DNA of 64,000 nucleotides from Citrus sinensis (GCF_022201045.2 NC_068563.1:28369001-28433000), one strand, 5' to 3'. Numbered from the stretch's first letter, positions 17,790-29,340 are shown. Numbers and translations: made by a program. Notes: generated by a model not told the origin, from the sequence alone.

Positions 17790-17972
17790 ATGGATAATTT
17801 GGAACATGAAGATGGAGTCGAAGATGCACAATCAGAAAAATATGAGCCGACTCTTGGGATGTTATTTGATAGCCATGAGGAAATGTGGTAATTTTACAAA
17901 GATTATGGTAAACAAGAAGGAATTCCTGTTAAGAAGCTAACTAATAAGAAAGGGAGCGATGGAATTATAAGG
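17790..17972 (+). pseudogene. FAR1/FHY3-like N-terminal fragment
   Basis: After an acceptor-like TTTTGTAG, the ATG at 17790 opens MDNLEHEDGV, then LGMLFDSHEEMW, a stop at 17889-17891, then FYKDYGKQEGIPVKKLTNKK and RYAFE and a second stop. The pattern 'GM.FDS.EE...FYKDYG...GI.V.K' is the start of the FAR1 DNA-binding domain found in FHY3/FAR1 factors and related Mutator-like transposases. Nothing of the rest of the domain or of a transposase follows. The pyrimidine-rich leader at about 16740-17165 may be its old 5' UTR, with the tandem array as an intron. It is broken. Whether it came from a host gene or a MULE is open. Confidence 0.6.
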
Positions 17973-17975
17973 TAC

Positions 17976-18700
17976 GCATTTGAGTGAAATCAAATGCTAC
18001 AGCTGCTGCTGTGAACGCATAGATGTTTTTGCCTTGATAGCCACACAATCCAATGGAAACGGCCATTCACATCATGATCATGGCTTTGACTCCACATTCC
18101 TACGATTCTATCCTTACCCATTAAGCACAAGATCCTCCATTAGTAAATGGTTAGACTCAAAGCTTAAATTATTTGCAACAAAGCCTAAAAGTGGTTCAAG
18201 ATTATAGTAGAAATTAATCAATAACTGAGTATGCGTCGTTCAACCAAAAGATTAATATTAATTAAAACGCAAGTTTTGATTCAACAAATATGAATATTAA
18301 TCAGAACACAAGTTTTAACACGGTAAAAAAAAAACATTTTAATTAAATTTATCAAAATGGTTACAGGCCTCAATAAGATAACCTAAACACATTGGTGAAA
18401 GTTCGGTAGTTTGGTTGAAAGAATAGAAAAATTAAATAAATAATAGAGATTATATATTTGGTCGATACGTGCATTGCTTAATAGCATATAAAACAACCAA
18501 CTCACGCTATATTAGTCATTATCAAAGTGACATGAAATAATAGCTTTTATCCTCCGCATGGACAAAAATACATATAATTAATAATATAATTATGATAGCC
18601 CATGAAATCAAGATTCAACGCTTGTCTTAAAACAGAGAACAATTATATGCCACTGTTTTGTTATGTATATATATAAATCAATGCATGGACCGAAAGCCTT
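17976..18700. other. Intergenic between FAR1-like fragment and 18810 gene
   Basis: An open frame at 17980-18207 gives 75 residues with a His-rich patch (NGHSHHDHGF) and a basic C-terminus. It has no relatives I recognise and may be chance or a gene remnant. The rest is AT-rich and ends in a TA microsatellite at about 18703-18720, next to the probable promoter of the following gene. Confidence 0.4.
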
Positions 18701-18809
18701 CTTATATATATATATATATAACTCATGATTCCAAATCATTATACCATAACATCCTTTAAAGGCCAAACACAAGAACCCACACAAACAAAGAGCCGCTGCT
18801 CCAGTCTCC

Positions 18810-19319
18810 ATGGCATCCTCTTGTATGTCAACTTGCATCAACGACGTCCGGATCCCCGTGCGGGCAACCTACGTGAACCTCTACAAGTGGCCGGAATCCG
18901 ATGCGGAGTTTGTCCGGTCGATGACCGCCAACGGTTGCCGCAGCCGCAGTAGTGGCGCCCATGCACGTGCAATTTCAAGCCCCAGGGTTGTCGACAGCAT
19001 CTCATGCAGGCAAAATTATCTAAGGAGCTACACGTTTTCAAGGAAGGAAGAGACCGTGCATGAGAAAATCACAAGCAAGTGCTTCGGTGGAGTTAGAGAG
19101 AGGGTGAAGAGTAGTACTAGAAGACCATCAAAATCAAAGAGCAGATCAAGAAATAATAATAATAATAACAAGAAGTGGTTGGTGCTTAGAAGGGCTAAAG
19201 ACGCATCTTGCCATGCTCTGTTGTTCATGTTTCGTGGAGTCTTATCTTGTACTTCAAAAGTTGATGATGATCATGGAGAGATCGATCATAAATTCAAAAG
19301 GATATCTACTTTTAATTAA
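18810..19319 (+). CDS. Uncharacterised 169-residue basic plant protein
   Basis: This is a single-exon frame of 169 residues. I cannot assign a named family. The N-terminal third (IPVRATYVNLYKWPESDAEF) and a central block (RVVDSISCRQNYLRSYTFSR) are compositionally normal protein and look conserved. They are followed by a Ser/Arg/Lys-rich stretch (KSKSRSR) and an Asn run from an AAT microsatellite at about 19150, then a hydrophobic patch (CHALLFMFRGVL). It has no signal peptide or clear membrane segment. The basic stretch could be a nuclear signal (inference). The first ATG at 18810 sits about 90 bp after a TA-rich TATA-like tract. The GC content rises at the start codon, which supports real coding. 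It lies between the ECA gene and HERK1, both on the opposite strand. Confidence 0.7.
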   Translation: MASSCMSTCINDVRIPVRATYVNLYKWPESDAEFVRSMTANGCRSRSSGAHARAISSPRVVDSISCRQNYLRSYTFSRKEETVHEKITSKCFGGVRERVKSSTRRPSKSKSRSRNNNNNNKKWLVLRRAKDASCHALLFMFRGVLSCTSKVDDDHGEIDHKFKRISTFN

Positions 19320-21746
19320 TTTATTTTTGCTTGTTTGGTTTTTATTTGTATATGATATATTTAATAATTTAATTCCTTTTTCTTCTGCGTTGTTTCCTCT
19401 ATTAGTTTTGATTTGCTGTGGATATGGAACAGAGGACTGTGCCTGTGTGTTATATTGATCAGTACTTAGCACGAAATATAAAATATGGTTGAGTGTGAGT
19501 GATATATATATATATCCATTAATGGCTACCAAAAAATTTTCTCCATCCTAATAATCCAAGGCAAGGGATTTAGAGTTGGTAGTTAAAAGAAAAAAAAATC
19601 ACACATGACTTTTGCCTTTTGCTAGGTTTCGTATCGTTATTGTCTAATATTTTTAAGACAGTGATGGGCGAAGAGAGCCACCCCAGTGGGGATCATAATC
19701 ACGAATTGGGAGGGGAATCTAAATACATGATCCAAGGACAAAAACAACCACAAGAGCCCTAATGGGGCCAAAATCACAGAATGACAAGGCATTAGCAAGA
19801 GAAATCGTACATGTTTTCTTTTTCTACGTCGAAACTTAGCAAGCAAGCATTGTGGGTTTCGTCGATTGAATTAATAATAATAATAATGTGCATTGTCGTT
19901 AATTACGTGATTAACAGGCAGATTAGTGCAAACTAGTTGCTGCTTAGCGCACGCAACTTATGATTATGATATTTAAATCTTTAATAAGATTTGTTTGTTA
20001 AAAGGGTTATACAAAAGGGGATAACAAACGAAAAGGTTGCAGGCCTGGTGGGTGAACCGTACCCTTGGATTATTCTCGCCAATGAAAAAGGGTTGACATA
20101 AAATTAAAGCTGCGGCTTGTGTTTGTAATGGAATGTTAGGTAGCCAGACCAAAACCATTTGTATTCTAATTATCGATCAACTTAACTGCTGATTCGTGCC
20201 TCTGGATGTAGCTGTATCTTCCTCCAACTGCAGAAGATACAATAACTTAATATGTATGTAGATAATATTACATTCTGACTTGGATAGCCAGCCATATCAA
20301 ATTAAGAGGAGAATCTTTCATGCACCCAAGGGCATGTATAATCAACTAATAAAATCGTGACACATATATGCATACAAGCACACACGTTATAGTTTTTTTG
20401 GTTAGCTGTTTACATCTGATGTTAAAATTCGATTGCTCTACTTCACTGATTTTGGAAATCGCAATTGTTAGTGTTTCGTGTACATTCACTTTTTATGTCG
20501 CAATTAGTGCTCACTACAATCAACCACGCCCCATAACGTCCTCTGTGATTGAGAAAGGCTGCCTCGATCTTCATTGTGTGTAGAATAAAGAAAGACTTGA
20601 ACTATGGAACTGACTCCCTGTTACAAATACCAACAAATAAATAAATAAGACACTACACTTTGAACAGCACATGGGTGGATCGAGTCCAGCGTCTGAGACC
20701 GAAATTGGTGGCGCATGTTCATGACTTGATAATGGATTATACAATGATAGTGGACTAATTATGGGGAAAGCCAAAGGGATAATTGGAGCTCATGTGTTGC
20801 ATCACCGGCGGGTATTGAGTGCAATTGCTGTTTTGAGCTGTGGCCTGTGATGTTATTTGCAACCAATTGATACAGAGAGATTAACAACATTATGTGATGG
20901 ATGAATTCTGTACATGTAGATTCAAGTATAAGAACAACTTCCCAAATTCCTATAAATGATCTTGGAAAACTGCAATTCTTTTATATTAAGAACGAAGAAA
21001 AAACAACAAACAACAAACAACTGCACCAGCATATCTGCGGATCTGGATTTGGATACTATGCTGGTATTACTAGACAAAATAATTTCTCTAGATCTGGAAA
21101 TAGACTCTATGCTCGCATTCCCAGGCAGAACTGCACTGCAACATATAATATCTGCTTGAAGAGATTTAAAGAGTACCATTTTAATCCTTCAATCATTGAA
21201 GATTTTAACATACATGAGGATATAGCATAATTACACCGGTAAAGGAAGGTGAATGAAAGACAGAACAATCATAATAATACTAAACACAATTGCTTATGAG
21301 GAAGAAAATGCATAATGGTTACTTCATGTAAATTACAAAAACAGACACAGAGCAAGAAGGCTAATTGATAAAGCTTGTGATGCGACATCCGTATCAATTC
21401 TCTAAAACTCATGCAAAACAACAACCATTCTGTACAGGAGAAACTCACTGTCTCGATAGCAGACTTACCCAACCAATAATGTTTGATTTACACATTGCTC
21501 TGAAGGATGACAGGATATGAGATATGGCCACAGCCTCCTTTGATTTGTACAATCGTCAATTAAACACAATCGTCAATTAAACAAGCCACATTAAAGAACG
21601 CAAATATATTTGAGTAAATCTCCCACCCCACTTTATGAAACAGACTGAAGAAAATACAACCATTGATTGTGTGTGGAAATCAGTGGTTGATCAGAGAACA
21701 AACCGCTGGAGGATATTAAATCATGGAATATATCATCCCCGGCAAG
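19320..21746. other. Intergenic
   Basis: This holds the 3' UTR of the 18810 gene at the left and that of HERK1 at the right. No gene is supported. A 17-bp direct duplication (ACAATCGTCAATTAAAC) occurs near 21548-21581. Open frames at 20900-21230 have repeated leucine/serine wording but no motif. Confidence 0.5.
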
Positions 21747-24236
21747 TTACCTGCCCTCAGACTTAACAAGCTGTGAGAACACCCTGCTCATTGAAACACC
21801 TGAGATATCATCCACTGCTGACACATCAGACTGTGCAGCTGCGTTAACACTAGTATCGACTTGGCTGAAATTGTGGATTTGAGGAGAGAGCTCGCCAATT
21901 AAATTAGTACTGTTTTCATCTGGATCACCATGAACAACTGCCTCCTGAAGTTGAAGTGCATATTCCAGGTTCCACAAGACATCTCCCATCGATGGTCTGT
22001 CAACACCAAAGTCAGCCAGACATTTCTCAGCAGTTTCTCCGAACTTTCGAAGAGAATCCGGTCTAATTTTTCCTGCAAGAGTAGGGTCGATGATTTGATC
22101 CAGCTGCCCCTTATTCTGCCATTTCATGGCCCATTCGGCTAAGTTCACCATTTCCCTCGGAAGAGTTGGATCTATAACAGGTCTGGCACAAAGGACTTCA
22201 AACAAAACCACTCCGAATGAATAAACATCTGACTTTTCAGTTAGTTGCTGCCTTCTGAAGTATTCAGGATCAAGATACCCAAAACTTCCTTTCACTGCAG
22301 TACTCACATGGGTTTGATCAATTTCAGGTCCTGTCTTGGACAATCCAAAATCAGCAACCTTTGCCATGAAGTTCTCATCAAGTAAGATATTTGCAGACTT
22401 TACATCACGGTGAATAACTGCTTTGGCATAGCCAGTGTGAAGGTAATGAAGTCCCCTAGCAGATCCAATGCAAATCTCAAGTCTCTGCTTCCAACTCAAG
22501 CTGGGAAGACCGGAGCCATAGAGATGACCCTTGAGGGTCCCATTTTCCATATATTCATAAATCAAGATCATCTCATTCTTTTCATCACAATATCCAATTA
22601 ATGAAACCAGATGGCGGTGCCGGAACTGAGACAGCATCTCAATCTCGGTTTGGAACTCTGCAAGTCCCTGCTGGGATCGGGGGTTTCCCCTCTTAACAGC
22701 CACTTTTGTACCATCATTCAGCTCTCCTTTGTATACCTTCCCAAAACCACCAATCCCAATAACCCAGCTCTCGTCGAAGTTGTTTGTGGCTTCTTGAACA
22801 GCAACAAAAGGGAAGCGGTAACCCGAGTTAGAATTGGCGCTTGTCGTGGTTCCATGAGAGTATTTACTTCCCATTGTGTGAGAATTTCCTCCATTAATGG
22901 ATACAGGTATCCATGCCTTTGAATGTCCCAGCTGTGGCAATTGTCTTCTTTTCCTGCACAACATAAAAAGAATTCCAGCCAACAATGCCGCAACAGATAC
23001 CCCAATGGTTACTCCCACGATAACTCCGACATGCTTCTTTGAGCTCGAATTACCGAGGCTGCCCTGCAAGTTTTTCATTTTCATGATCTCCAGCCCATTT
23101 AGAATGGCATCAGGGTAAGTGTCATGTAGAGTAGATCGACCAATACTTATACGAAGTTTACTGCTAGCAGTTTGAACTGTGACCATATCTATATAGTATG
23201 CAGCAGCCAAAGTGTTAGTTGAATAAGTACTCAGGTCAAGATCTCTAACAGCAATCCAGGAATCAATATAAACATTGAAGTAGAGCTGGTTAAGACCATC
23301 ACTGACTATATCGCAAAAGTGAAACCGAACAAGATATTGAAATCCTGAGTCCACATCAAACTCCCACGTGACATTGAAATTGGCATTGGGGTCATCGTCA
23401 GAGTTCATCCTGGTAGCAGTACCATAGACAGTATTTGGAGCAGACTCCTTAGTTGCCCCACCTTGGACATACTTGACAGCTGGAATATTAGATACAGATT
23501 TTGCGAGATTCCTATTCACAAGGAAACTTTGATCAGGAACCCAAGTTCGCCAGAGGGTATCATTCTCAGGGGTAACCAGAGGTCCCCCCATGTTCACTCT
23601 ATGAACTGTCTCAAATGTCTGAAATACCAGGCCTTGATATTTTCCAGGCGGGCTAATGGAGGAGGCGTCATCAGTAATGAGCTGATCAGGAACTGAAACA
23701 ACTTCTAAGGCATTTATGAAAGCAAATGAATTGTTCGAAGGACTGAAGATAACATCCAGACTATCAGAGGTTACATTCACTGAAAACTCTTTAAAAACAT
23801 TGGAGCTCACACTGAAATTGCTGAGGAGGACATGGTCGTTGGTGGAAACAGAAAATTTTGCTCGGCTCATATTGTAACTCTGGTAAACAAATGGATAGAA
23901 GTAAAGGCGAATCCAGTGCCTACCACGGCCACTGATAGAAAAGGTGTACTTAGAGGATCCGGTGAAAATTCTAGCTGTTTGATAAAGCTGTGAATCGTTG
24001 GAGGAAGTAACAGATTCGGAAATATTGGCAACAACATTTTGCGGGGTTGAAAGGAACTTTGAAGCTGAATTATCAGCCACAAAAACACGGTTACCCACTG
24101 TAGTATTGGTGCGTGATCCACAGTCTATAAGGTAGTTATCAGCAGGATCAAACTGACAAGAGCAAAAGCACACAAAGCATAAAACTGAAGCAACCCAGAT
24201 TAAGAAATGAAACCCTCTACAATCACCCATCATCAC
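21747..24236 (-). CDS. HERK1: HERK1-type CrRLK1L receptor-like kinase
   Basis: This is a plasma-membrane receptor kinase of the Catharanthus RLK1-like family. HERK1 acts with FERONIA-related kinases in cell elongation and fertilisation. A single exon encodes 829 residues, matching the family's intronless coding region and HERK1's length. The order is signal peptide (1-27), two malectin-like subdomains (about 30-385; YLIDCG, GRHWIRLYFYPF, NMGGPLV, FHFCDI), transmembrane segment (about 403-427), then the kinase. The kinase has the glycine loop GIGGFG (494-499), VAVK with K515, HRD (609-611), DFG (629-631) and GSFGYLDPEY. It is an RD kinase with all catalytic residues. The tail ends GVSMSRVFSQLVKSEGR, as in HERK1. 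Three ATGs open the frame, and the first is used here. A 5' UTR intron at 24262-24380 is possible, though its donor is weak. Confidence 0.97.
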   Translation of the reverse strand: MMMGDCRGFHFLIWVASVLCFVCFCSCQFDPADNYLIDCGSRTNTTVGNRVFVADNSASKFLSTPQNVVANISESVTSSNDSQLYQTARIFTGSSKYTFSISGRGRHWIRLYFYPFVYQSYNMSRAKFSVSTNDHVLLSNFSVSSNVFKEFSVNVTSDSLDVIFSPSNNSFAFINALEVVSVPDQLITDDASSISPPGKYQGLVFQTFETVHRVNMGGPLVTPENDTLWRTWVPDQSFLVNRNLAKSVSNIPAVKYVQGGATKESAPNTVYGTATRMNSDDDPNANFNVTWEFDVDSGFQYLVRFHFCDIVSDGLNQLYFNVYIDSWIAVRDLDLSTYSTNTLAAAYYIDMVTVQTASSKLRISIGRSTLHDTYPDAILNGLEIMKMKNLQGSLGNSSSKKHVGVIVGVTIGVSVAALLAGILFMLCRKRRQLPQLGHSKAWIPVSINGGNSHTMGSKYSHGTTTSANSNSGYRFPFVAVQEATNNFDESWVIGIGGFGKVYKGELNDGTKVAVKRGNPRSQQGLAEFQTEIEMLSQFRHRHLVSLIGYCDEKNEMILIYEYMENGTLKGHLYGSGLPSLSWKQRLEICIGSARGLHYLHTGYAKAVIHRDVKSANILLDENFMAKVADFGLSKTGPEIDQTHVSTAVKGSFGYLDPEYFRRQQLTEKSDVYSFGVVLFEVLCARPVIDPTLPREMVNLAEWAMKWQNKGQLDQIIDPTLAGKIRPDSLRKFGETAEKCLADFGVDRPSMGDVLWNLEYALQLQEAVVHGDPDENSTNLIGELSPQIHNFSQVDTSVNAAAQSDVSAVDDISGVSMSRVFSQLVKSEGR

Positions 24237-27200
24237 AAAATCTTGGATTTGATTGAGGCACCTATACAGAATGAAATCAAGGGGTTTCTAATACATAAAA
24301 AAAAAGCAACAAAAGAACTTCTTGCTATAAATCAAAAACAGGGCTTGAAGATAAATGAACAAAGAGGAGAAAGACGGCACCTTGGAGATCACGGGAGCTC
24401 CACCAAAGAGAGAAACAGCAAACCCTGGTACCCTTTTGGAGTTTAAAAGATATTTCCATACAAATAGCCCCTCAAAATAAAATAAACTAAATAAATACAG
24501 TGCACAAATCTAGCCAAGCACAAGCTGGGTTTGAGCTAGGTGACGACTTCAGGTAATTGACAGATTCCAAGATTTATATTTTCTATTATATTAAACTAAT
24601 TGAAGTATTTAACGAAACAACAAAGAAAAAAGGAAAAAAACAAAACAGAGTCAAAAGCTTTGCCGAACAAGATTGAATAAACGGCAACTAGCTCTCGGGA
24701 TTTAATGAGCTGACCTTCACCTTGTCTTTGGGAAAGAAAAAAAAGAACAACTATTAGATAGATGAATCTAATAACATGGAAATAAGTACATAAATGAAAG
24801 AAAATTAATGAGGAGGGGTGTTATTCTTTTATTTGATCTGTGGAGTTAATGGAGGTGGGAGGAGGAGACAAAAGTCAGAGAGTGAGTAACCGAAAATGAA
24901 AAATATTTATAACTCCTCCACTACAAAAGTAAGTTGGGTTTCTAGTCGTGAGTGACGAAAGTAGATGTGGTTGGAGGGTGGTGATAATGTGGAGTCAAGT
25001 CCATGGTAAAGAAATTTGGGCAGACCTGGTGGGGTGATTAAGAATTAAGGTGTCTTATCGTTATTAACATATTGGCTCACACTTTGAATTTTGTTACACT
25101 CAAGTCTCGGCCTATATTCATGCTTTAACTAAAAGTAATATGAGTTGATTGATTTTAATTTTTTTTATCATCAACGTACGTATTATCAATCTACAATACC
25201 CGTCGATGAGTGTTATGTTAGATGTTAAGTTACATATTGAGGATACAAATTACACAAGTAAGTCAAATATTATTATTCTTTATTTATTTTGATGGAGACA
25301 ATACGAACACGAGGGTTTTGATCATGTGGGTTTATAAATAAAATTGTTTTTGTGAAGAAGTTTGATCGTGTGAAAGGAAATGGTGATTGTCAATTTGGGA
25401 TGCTTGATCGTGAAAGGTCATCAACAAAAATTCTTCTAGTAAATCTTTTTTTAAACCACTAAAGTAGAATTTATACCACCAAATTAAAGCAATACTAAGG
25501 AAGATGGAGATAAGAAACCGACACATCTTCCCGAAGCTTTTACGAAAGGTCATAAATTCATAGCATAGAAAATTATAACCATTCATATGAACACATTTAA
25601 ATCTTCTTGCAGCAACAAGTCCTCAACCTGAAAGAGATTTGAATGTTTAATCAAAACAACGGAGAAGAAGATTGAAAACAGAATGCCAAAAGTTAAGGCT
25701 TGATTTGGGGACCTTTGCGCACGTAAAATTAAACCCTTATCACATGATCGACCACATAAAATAAAATCTGCAAAAATTATACAATTTGTTAGGCAATCTT
25801 TACACATTAATAGAAAAAAAGAAAAAGAAATATAAAATATAGTGGAAAAATACAAAACAAAATAAATGAGCTGGGACTGGGCATAGAAACGTGTGGGGGC
25901 AGTCGGTGTCTGTTTGTAGAAAAAATATATGGCGTCCAAATTGGAACCATCATTTCAATTTGTTCGGCAACGGTAAGCCCGTCTTTATTTTCTTAATTAA
26001 TTAGAAAATAGAACCGCGTTTCACGCGGTTTTAAAAAAAATTTAGTATTATTCTTTTTTTTTACTTTACACTTGATAAAATTGATAAAAAAAATATGAAT
26101 TAATTTTTTTTTAATATGAGACAGCCTTATAAAAAATAAAAAAAGTTATTAACCAGCAATACAAATAAAGAAGCAACGTAAGATAAAGAATAAAATGAGA
26201 AAATATATTATAGAATGATTTTATTCATTACAATTGTGTGTACAAAACAAAAAGATGAGCTCTCCTTTTATAGTTACATAATCACTCCATGAAATTAATG
26301 AAAAATTATGGATCATAATTCCTTGTGAGATAGTGAGAGTTATAGGGAAGTTAAAAGTTACTAATGGGAGATAGTGGGGAGACTAAGAGATATATGTTAT
26401 GAACATCTACATTTATTTTAACAAATTCATAACACTCTCCCTTGAATGTTTATTACAAATAATATGCTTTATTAAAATCTTTACATAATTGTTATTGTGT
26501 AATAACAATGAAATTAATTATGAGAAGATGAAAAGTCAAATCTAAAAGAAAATTTCTCTATTTATTAGATAATAGAGAATATACAAAGATGAGAAATGGT
26601 GATACCACATCACCTCCTCAAGTCCCCGCTATATATATATATATATATATAGATATATATATATATATATATATATTAGGTTCAGAAGAAAAAAAAAACA
26701 CTTATTTTGTGGTTGTAATCATAATAATAGTAATAATGAAAATAAATTTTATTTTCTTAGTTCAATTTTTCTACGACGTATATTCTCGTTCGTTTGTTTG
26801 TTTGTTTGTTTAAAGAATGGTGCCAAAATTTATGTCTGTTCAGCTACTTCTCGCAATCAAGTGGCCCGTAAAAATTCTGTCAGTCATGAAAATCAAGTTC
26901 TGAAATATAAAATCAGTAATTTTTATCAACTAGCATGCAGTCACCGCTAAAAAACAAAAATCTGGCCCCAAAGATTCTTCTATAATTAAGAGTATTGTGC
27001 GGTTGATGGAACATTCTTACAAGTCATAACAAATTAGAGGGTGGGTAAGCTGTCCAGGGCCTGTCACCTTGAAGAAACACGATTTTGACCCATGGCCACC
27101 ACTACTAAACTTCCCTTCTTTTGAAATAGAATTGAGTGTCAATGAAAGAAAACATCTCAGGAATTGAAAGCCAAATGGATGGAACTGAACCAGCTAACAA

Positions 27201-27612
27201 CTCTAGTCGGTAGTTTATTGCACTCAGCAAAAGTAAAAAAAACTGTCTAAGTGAATAAATATAAGCTGTTGAAGAGTTGGCATCTATCAATTTATACAAT
27301 TGCAAGAGAATAAAGGCAATGCTACCCAGATGGTTAGGCAGAGAAATAGTCTAAGTGAAAATTCAGACCCAATAAAATAAGCAGACGAATAAAATAAAAT
27401 GAAGTGCACATGCCCAAAGCCATCCCGATGGGAATGGAAATGTTTTTATGAGGTTACTTGTTGGGTGGTTTCAGATTGCAGAGTTGAATTTTGGTGAGAA
27501 ATTTAATTAAGCAGAAGGGATTGTTGTTTGTTTGTTTATTTTTATTTATATTGCTTTGTCGTGCTGGCCATTCTCTCGTAAATCAAATTAATCAATGTAG
27601 CTATCATATCCT
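24237..27612. other. Intergenic with repeat remnants
   Basis: The left part is the HERK1 leader and promoter. At 26013-26030 a hairpin (ACCGCG-TTTCA-CGCGGT type) interrupts AT-rich DNA. The stretch 25960-26590 reads like a decayed dispersed repeat (see separate entry). A TA microsatellite lies at about 26630-26676. No gene is supported. Confidence 0.5.
26200..26590. repeat. Possible decayed LTR-type repeat fragment
   Basis: The segment contains ACACTCTCCCTTGAATG at 26433-26449. I associate this wording with fragments of Copia-like elements in many plant genomes, from memory only. No paired ends or target duplication are visible. It would be an old and broken fossil fragment if real. Confidence 0.2.
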
Positions 27613-27670
27613 CCATTTCCAATAGTTATTAGTTTAATTATGCCTTAGACTAGTGGTATATCTCACAAAG
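27613..27670 (+). repeat. 58-bp direct repeat, left copy
   Basis: It matches 28941-28998 at about 49 of 58 positions with no gaps (core ATTATGCCTTA). The two copies bracket the RNase H remnant, 1.27 kb apart. At 58 bp and about 84% identity they are too long and diverged for a simple target duplication. They may be parts of one larger repeat or of an old local duplication. Confidence 0.7.
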
Positions 27671-28064
27671 AGTGTGGTTAAAAAATCGTCAATACCTAAT
27701 GAAATAAGTATAGTAGTAGTTTGAAGAATAATTTATAAAAAGGGTCTTGGGTAAAAAGGCTCTGAACATTCAGTAACATTTCATCTTCTTCTTTTACCGG
27801 AAAATCAGCTCTATGAGTTGGTTTTCCGGCGAAACCCTCTTTTTTCATTCCTTTTTTTTATTTTCTTTGCTTATTTTTTCCACTCAAATCCTCAGTTCTG
27901 TGGTGTTTTTGTTTTTCCACTCAGATTTTCAAATCTGCGGTGGTATGTTCTTCCACTCAGATCTAGAGATTTGTGGTGGTTTATTATTGTTTGTCTACCC
28001 AGATTTATAAATCTAGAGTTGTTCATTTTATTTTGCTTGGTTTTGCGTTTTATGATGCAGAATT

Positions 28065-28770
28065 TTGAGAAGAAAAGTTTCTACTTTGTGGAAAGTGTTG
28101 CAAAGGCAGATGATGGATGCCTTTAAGAGACTTAAGAAACTTGGACAAACTTTTTGCAGCGAAGAAATTATCTATGATGCATCAAAAGTGGAGTCCCCTC
28201 CCTGCTCATGTTGTAAAGGCTTAGCTTTTCAAAGAGTAAGGAAGACAGAGCCTTCTCTTATTGCCCACCCCGGAGGAGAGAAATAGCAGAAGTGGTTCCC
28301 TCCCACTGAAAATATTTTCAAAATTAATGGGGCTGCTGCCATCAATACTAAAAATCAGATTGCAGGCATGGGAGTAGTGATTAGAGATTCTAATGGCAAG
28401 ATAATTGCAGCCGATATTAATCAGATTCATCTTAAAGGATCATTCAATTTGGCTGAGGCAGAGGTTGTGCAATGGAGGCTTTAGTTGGCAAAAGAAGCAG
28501 ATTTAACCTCCTTGATCATTAAGTCAGATTACTTAGAGGTGGTTCAACTTGTAAACAACACCAAGGGCAGCAGAACATAAATTTTTTGGACAATTCTGGA
28601 GATCTGAAATCAGTTGAAGGGTTTTCAAAAAGTTGTTGTTCATCACATTCCAAGATAATGTAATACTTATGCCCACTCCCTAACTAAGTTAGCTTTGGGA
28701 AGAAATTCTTCTTCCATGTGGCTAAGAACTCTTTTAGCCGAGATTCAAATTGTATTTGAGGTGTTGTGAT
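28065..28770 (+). pseudogene. Decayed RNase H-domain fragment (plant LINE / RVT_3 type)
   Basis: From about 28300 the frame reads FKINGAAAINTKNQIAGMGV, VIRDSNGKIIAA, then FNLAEAEVVQW, SLIIKSDYLEVVQLVNN and, with a frame interrupted by stops, VVHHIPR and CNTYAHSLTKLAL. This is the order of the plant RNase H domain (K.N.DGA; AG.G.V.RD..G; AE..A...; E.D....V; H..R..N..AH.LAK.A) known from LINE-type elements and many host fragments. The catalytic Asp of DGA is Ala here, and several stops interrupt it. The pyrimidine-rich region at 27800-28060 with short CAGATTT-type repeats may be its leader. No reverse transcriptase is present. Confidence 0.7.
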
Positions 28771-28940
28771 TTATGAAAGGTTTATTTTCTTTTCAAATAT
28801 ATATATATATATGTGTGTGATGTATATATATATATATAGTAGTCTTTGATGATACTCGGGATATTCAGTTAATTTAAGATGTGTGATGTATATAGTAGTC
28901 TTAAAATAAGTTTGACTAAAAAGATCCGTAACTATTGTAG

Positions 28941-28998
28941 CCATTTTCAATAGCTATTAATTTGATTATGCCTTAAACTAAGGGCATATCGCACAAAG
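28941..28998 (+). repeat. 58-bp direct repeat, right copy
   Basis: This is the partner of 27613-27670. It ends about 40 bp from the 3' end of the tRNA-Leu gene. Confidence 0.7.
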
Positions 28999-29037
28999 AT
29001 AATCAACAAGTAAATAAAATCAAATCAAATAACAATT

Positions 29038-29120
29038 GTCAGAAGTGGGATTTGAACCCACGCCCTCTCTCGAAGACCAGAACTTGAGTCTGGCGCCTTA
29101 GACCACTCGGCCATCCTGAC
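29038..29120 (-). tRNA. trnL-CAA: tRNA-Leu (CAA)
   Basis: The minus strand folds into a full class II cloverleaf of 83 nt. The acceptor arms GTCAGGA and TTCTGAC pair with one G-T. The D-arm region is GGCCGAGTGGTCTAAGGC. The anticodon stem is CCAGA/TCTGG with loop CTCAAGT, so the anticodon is CAA. The long variable arm fits Leu, and the T arm is GTGGG-TTCAAAT-CCCAC. There is no intron. The 5' flank has A-rich ACAAAAA, and a T-run about 20 nt past the 3' end could stop Pol III. Confidence 0.97.
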
Positions 29121-29340
29121 TTTTTGTCAGCAATTGATCACGTTTTAATATAATCAATGGAAACTGAACTCTTTTTGAAATTTACAGGAAATGATAGAGA
29201 AAGATGGCACATTAGCCTTGAAACCATACAAATCCAAAACGCATAGAAGTAGATAATGATCAGATTTTGAAACTTCGCAATTTGGTCTTAAGTTTGTGGC
29301 ATTCAAATGTCTTAAAGTTCATGATACAATCACGAATTCA
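29121..29340. other. Short spacer right of tRNA-Leu
   Basis: This is the upstream flank of the tRNA gene. No other signal is seen. Confidence 0.5.

Noticed and set aside
20901-21230. Plus-strand frame of 109 residues and overlapping frames
   Set aside because: All three frames are open by composition; no family motif and next to the HERK1 3' UTR.
26433-26449. Complete LTR retrotransposon around 26 kb
   Set aside because: Only a suggestive internal word; no paired ends, target duplication or coding parts.
27813-28126. Plus-strand Phe-rich frames near 27.8-28.1 kb
   Set aside because: T-rich sequence with short CAGATTT-type repeats; looks like a leader of the RNase H relic, not a protein.
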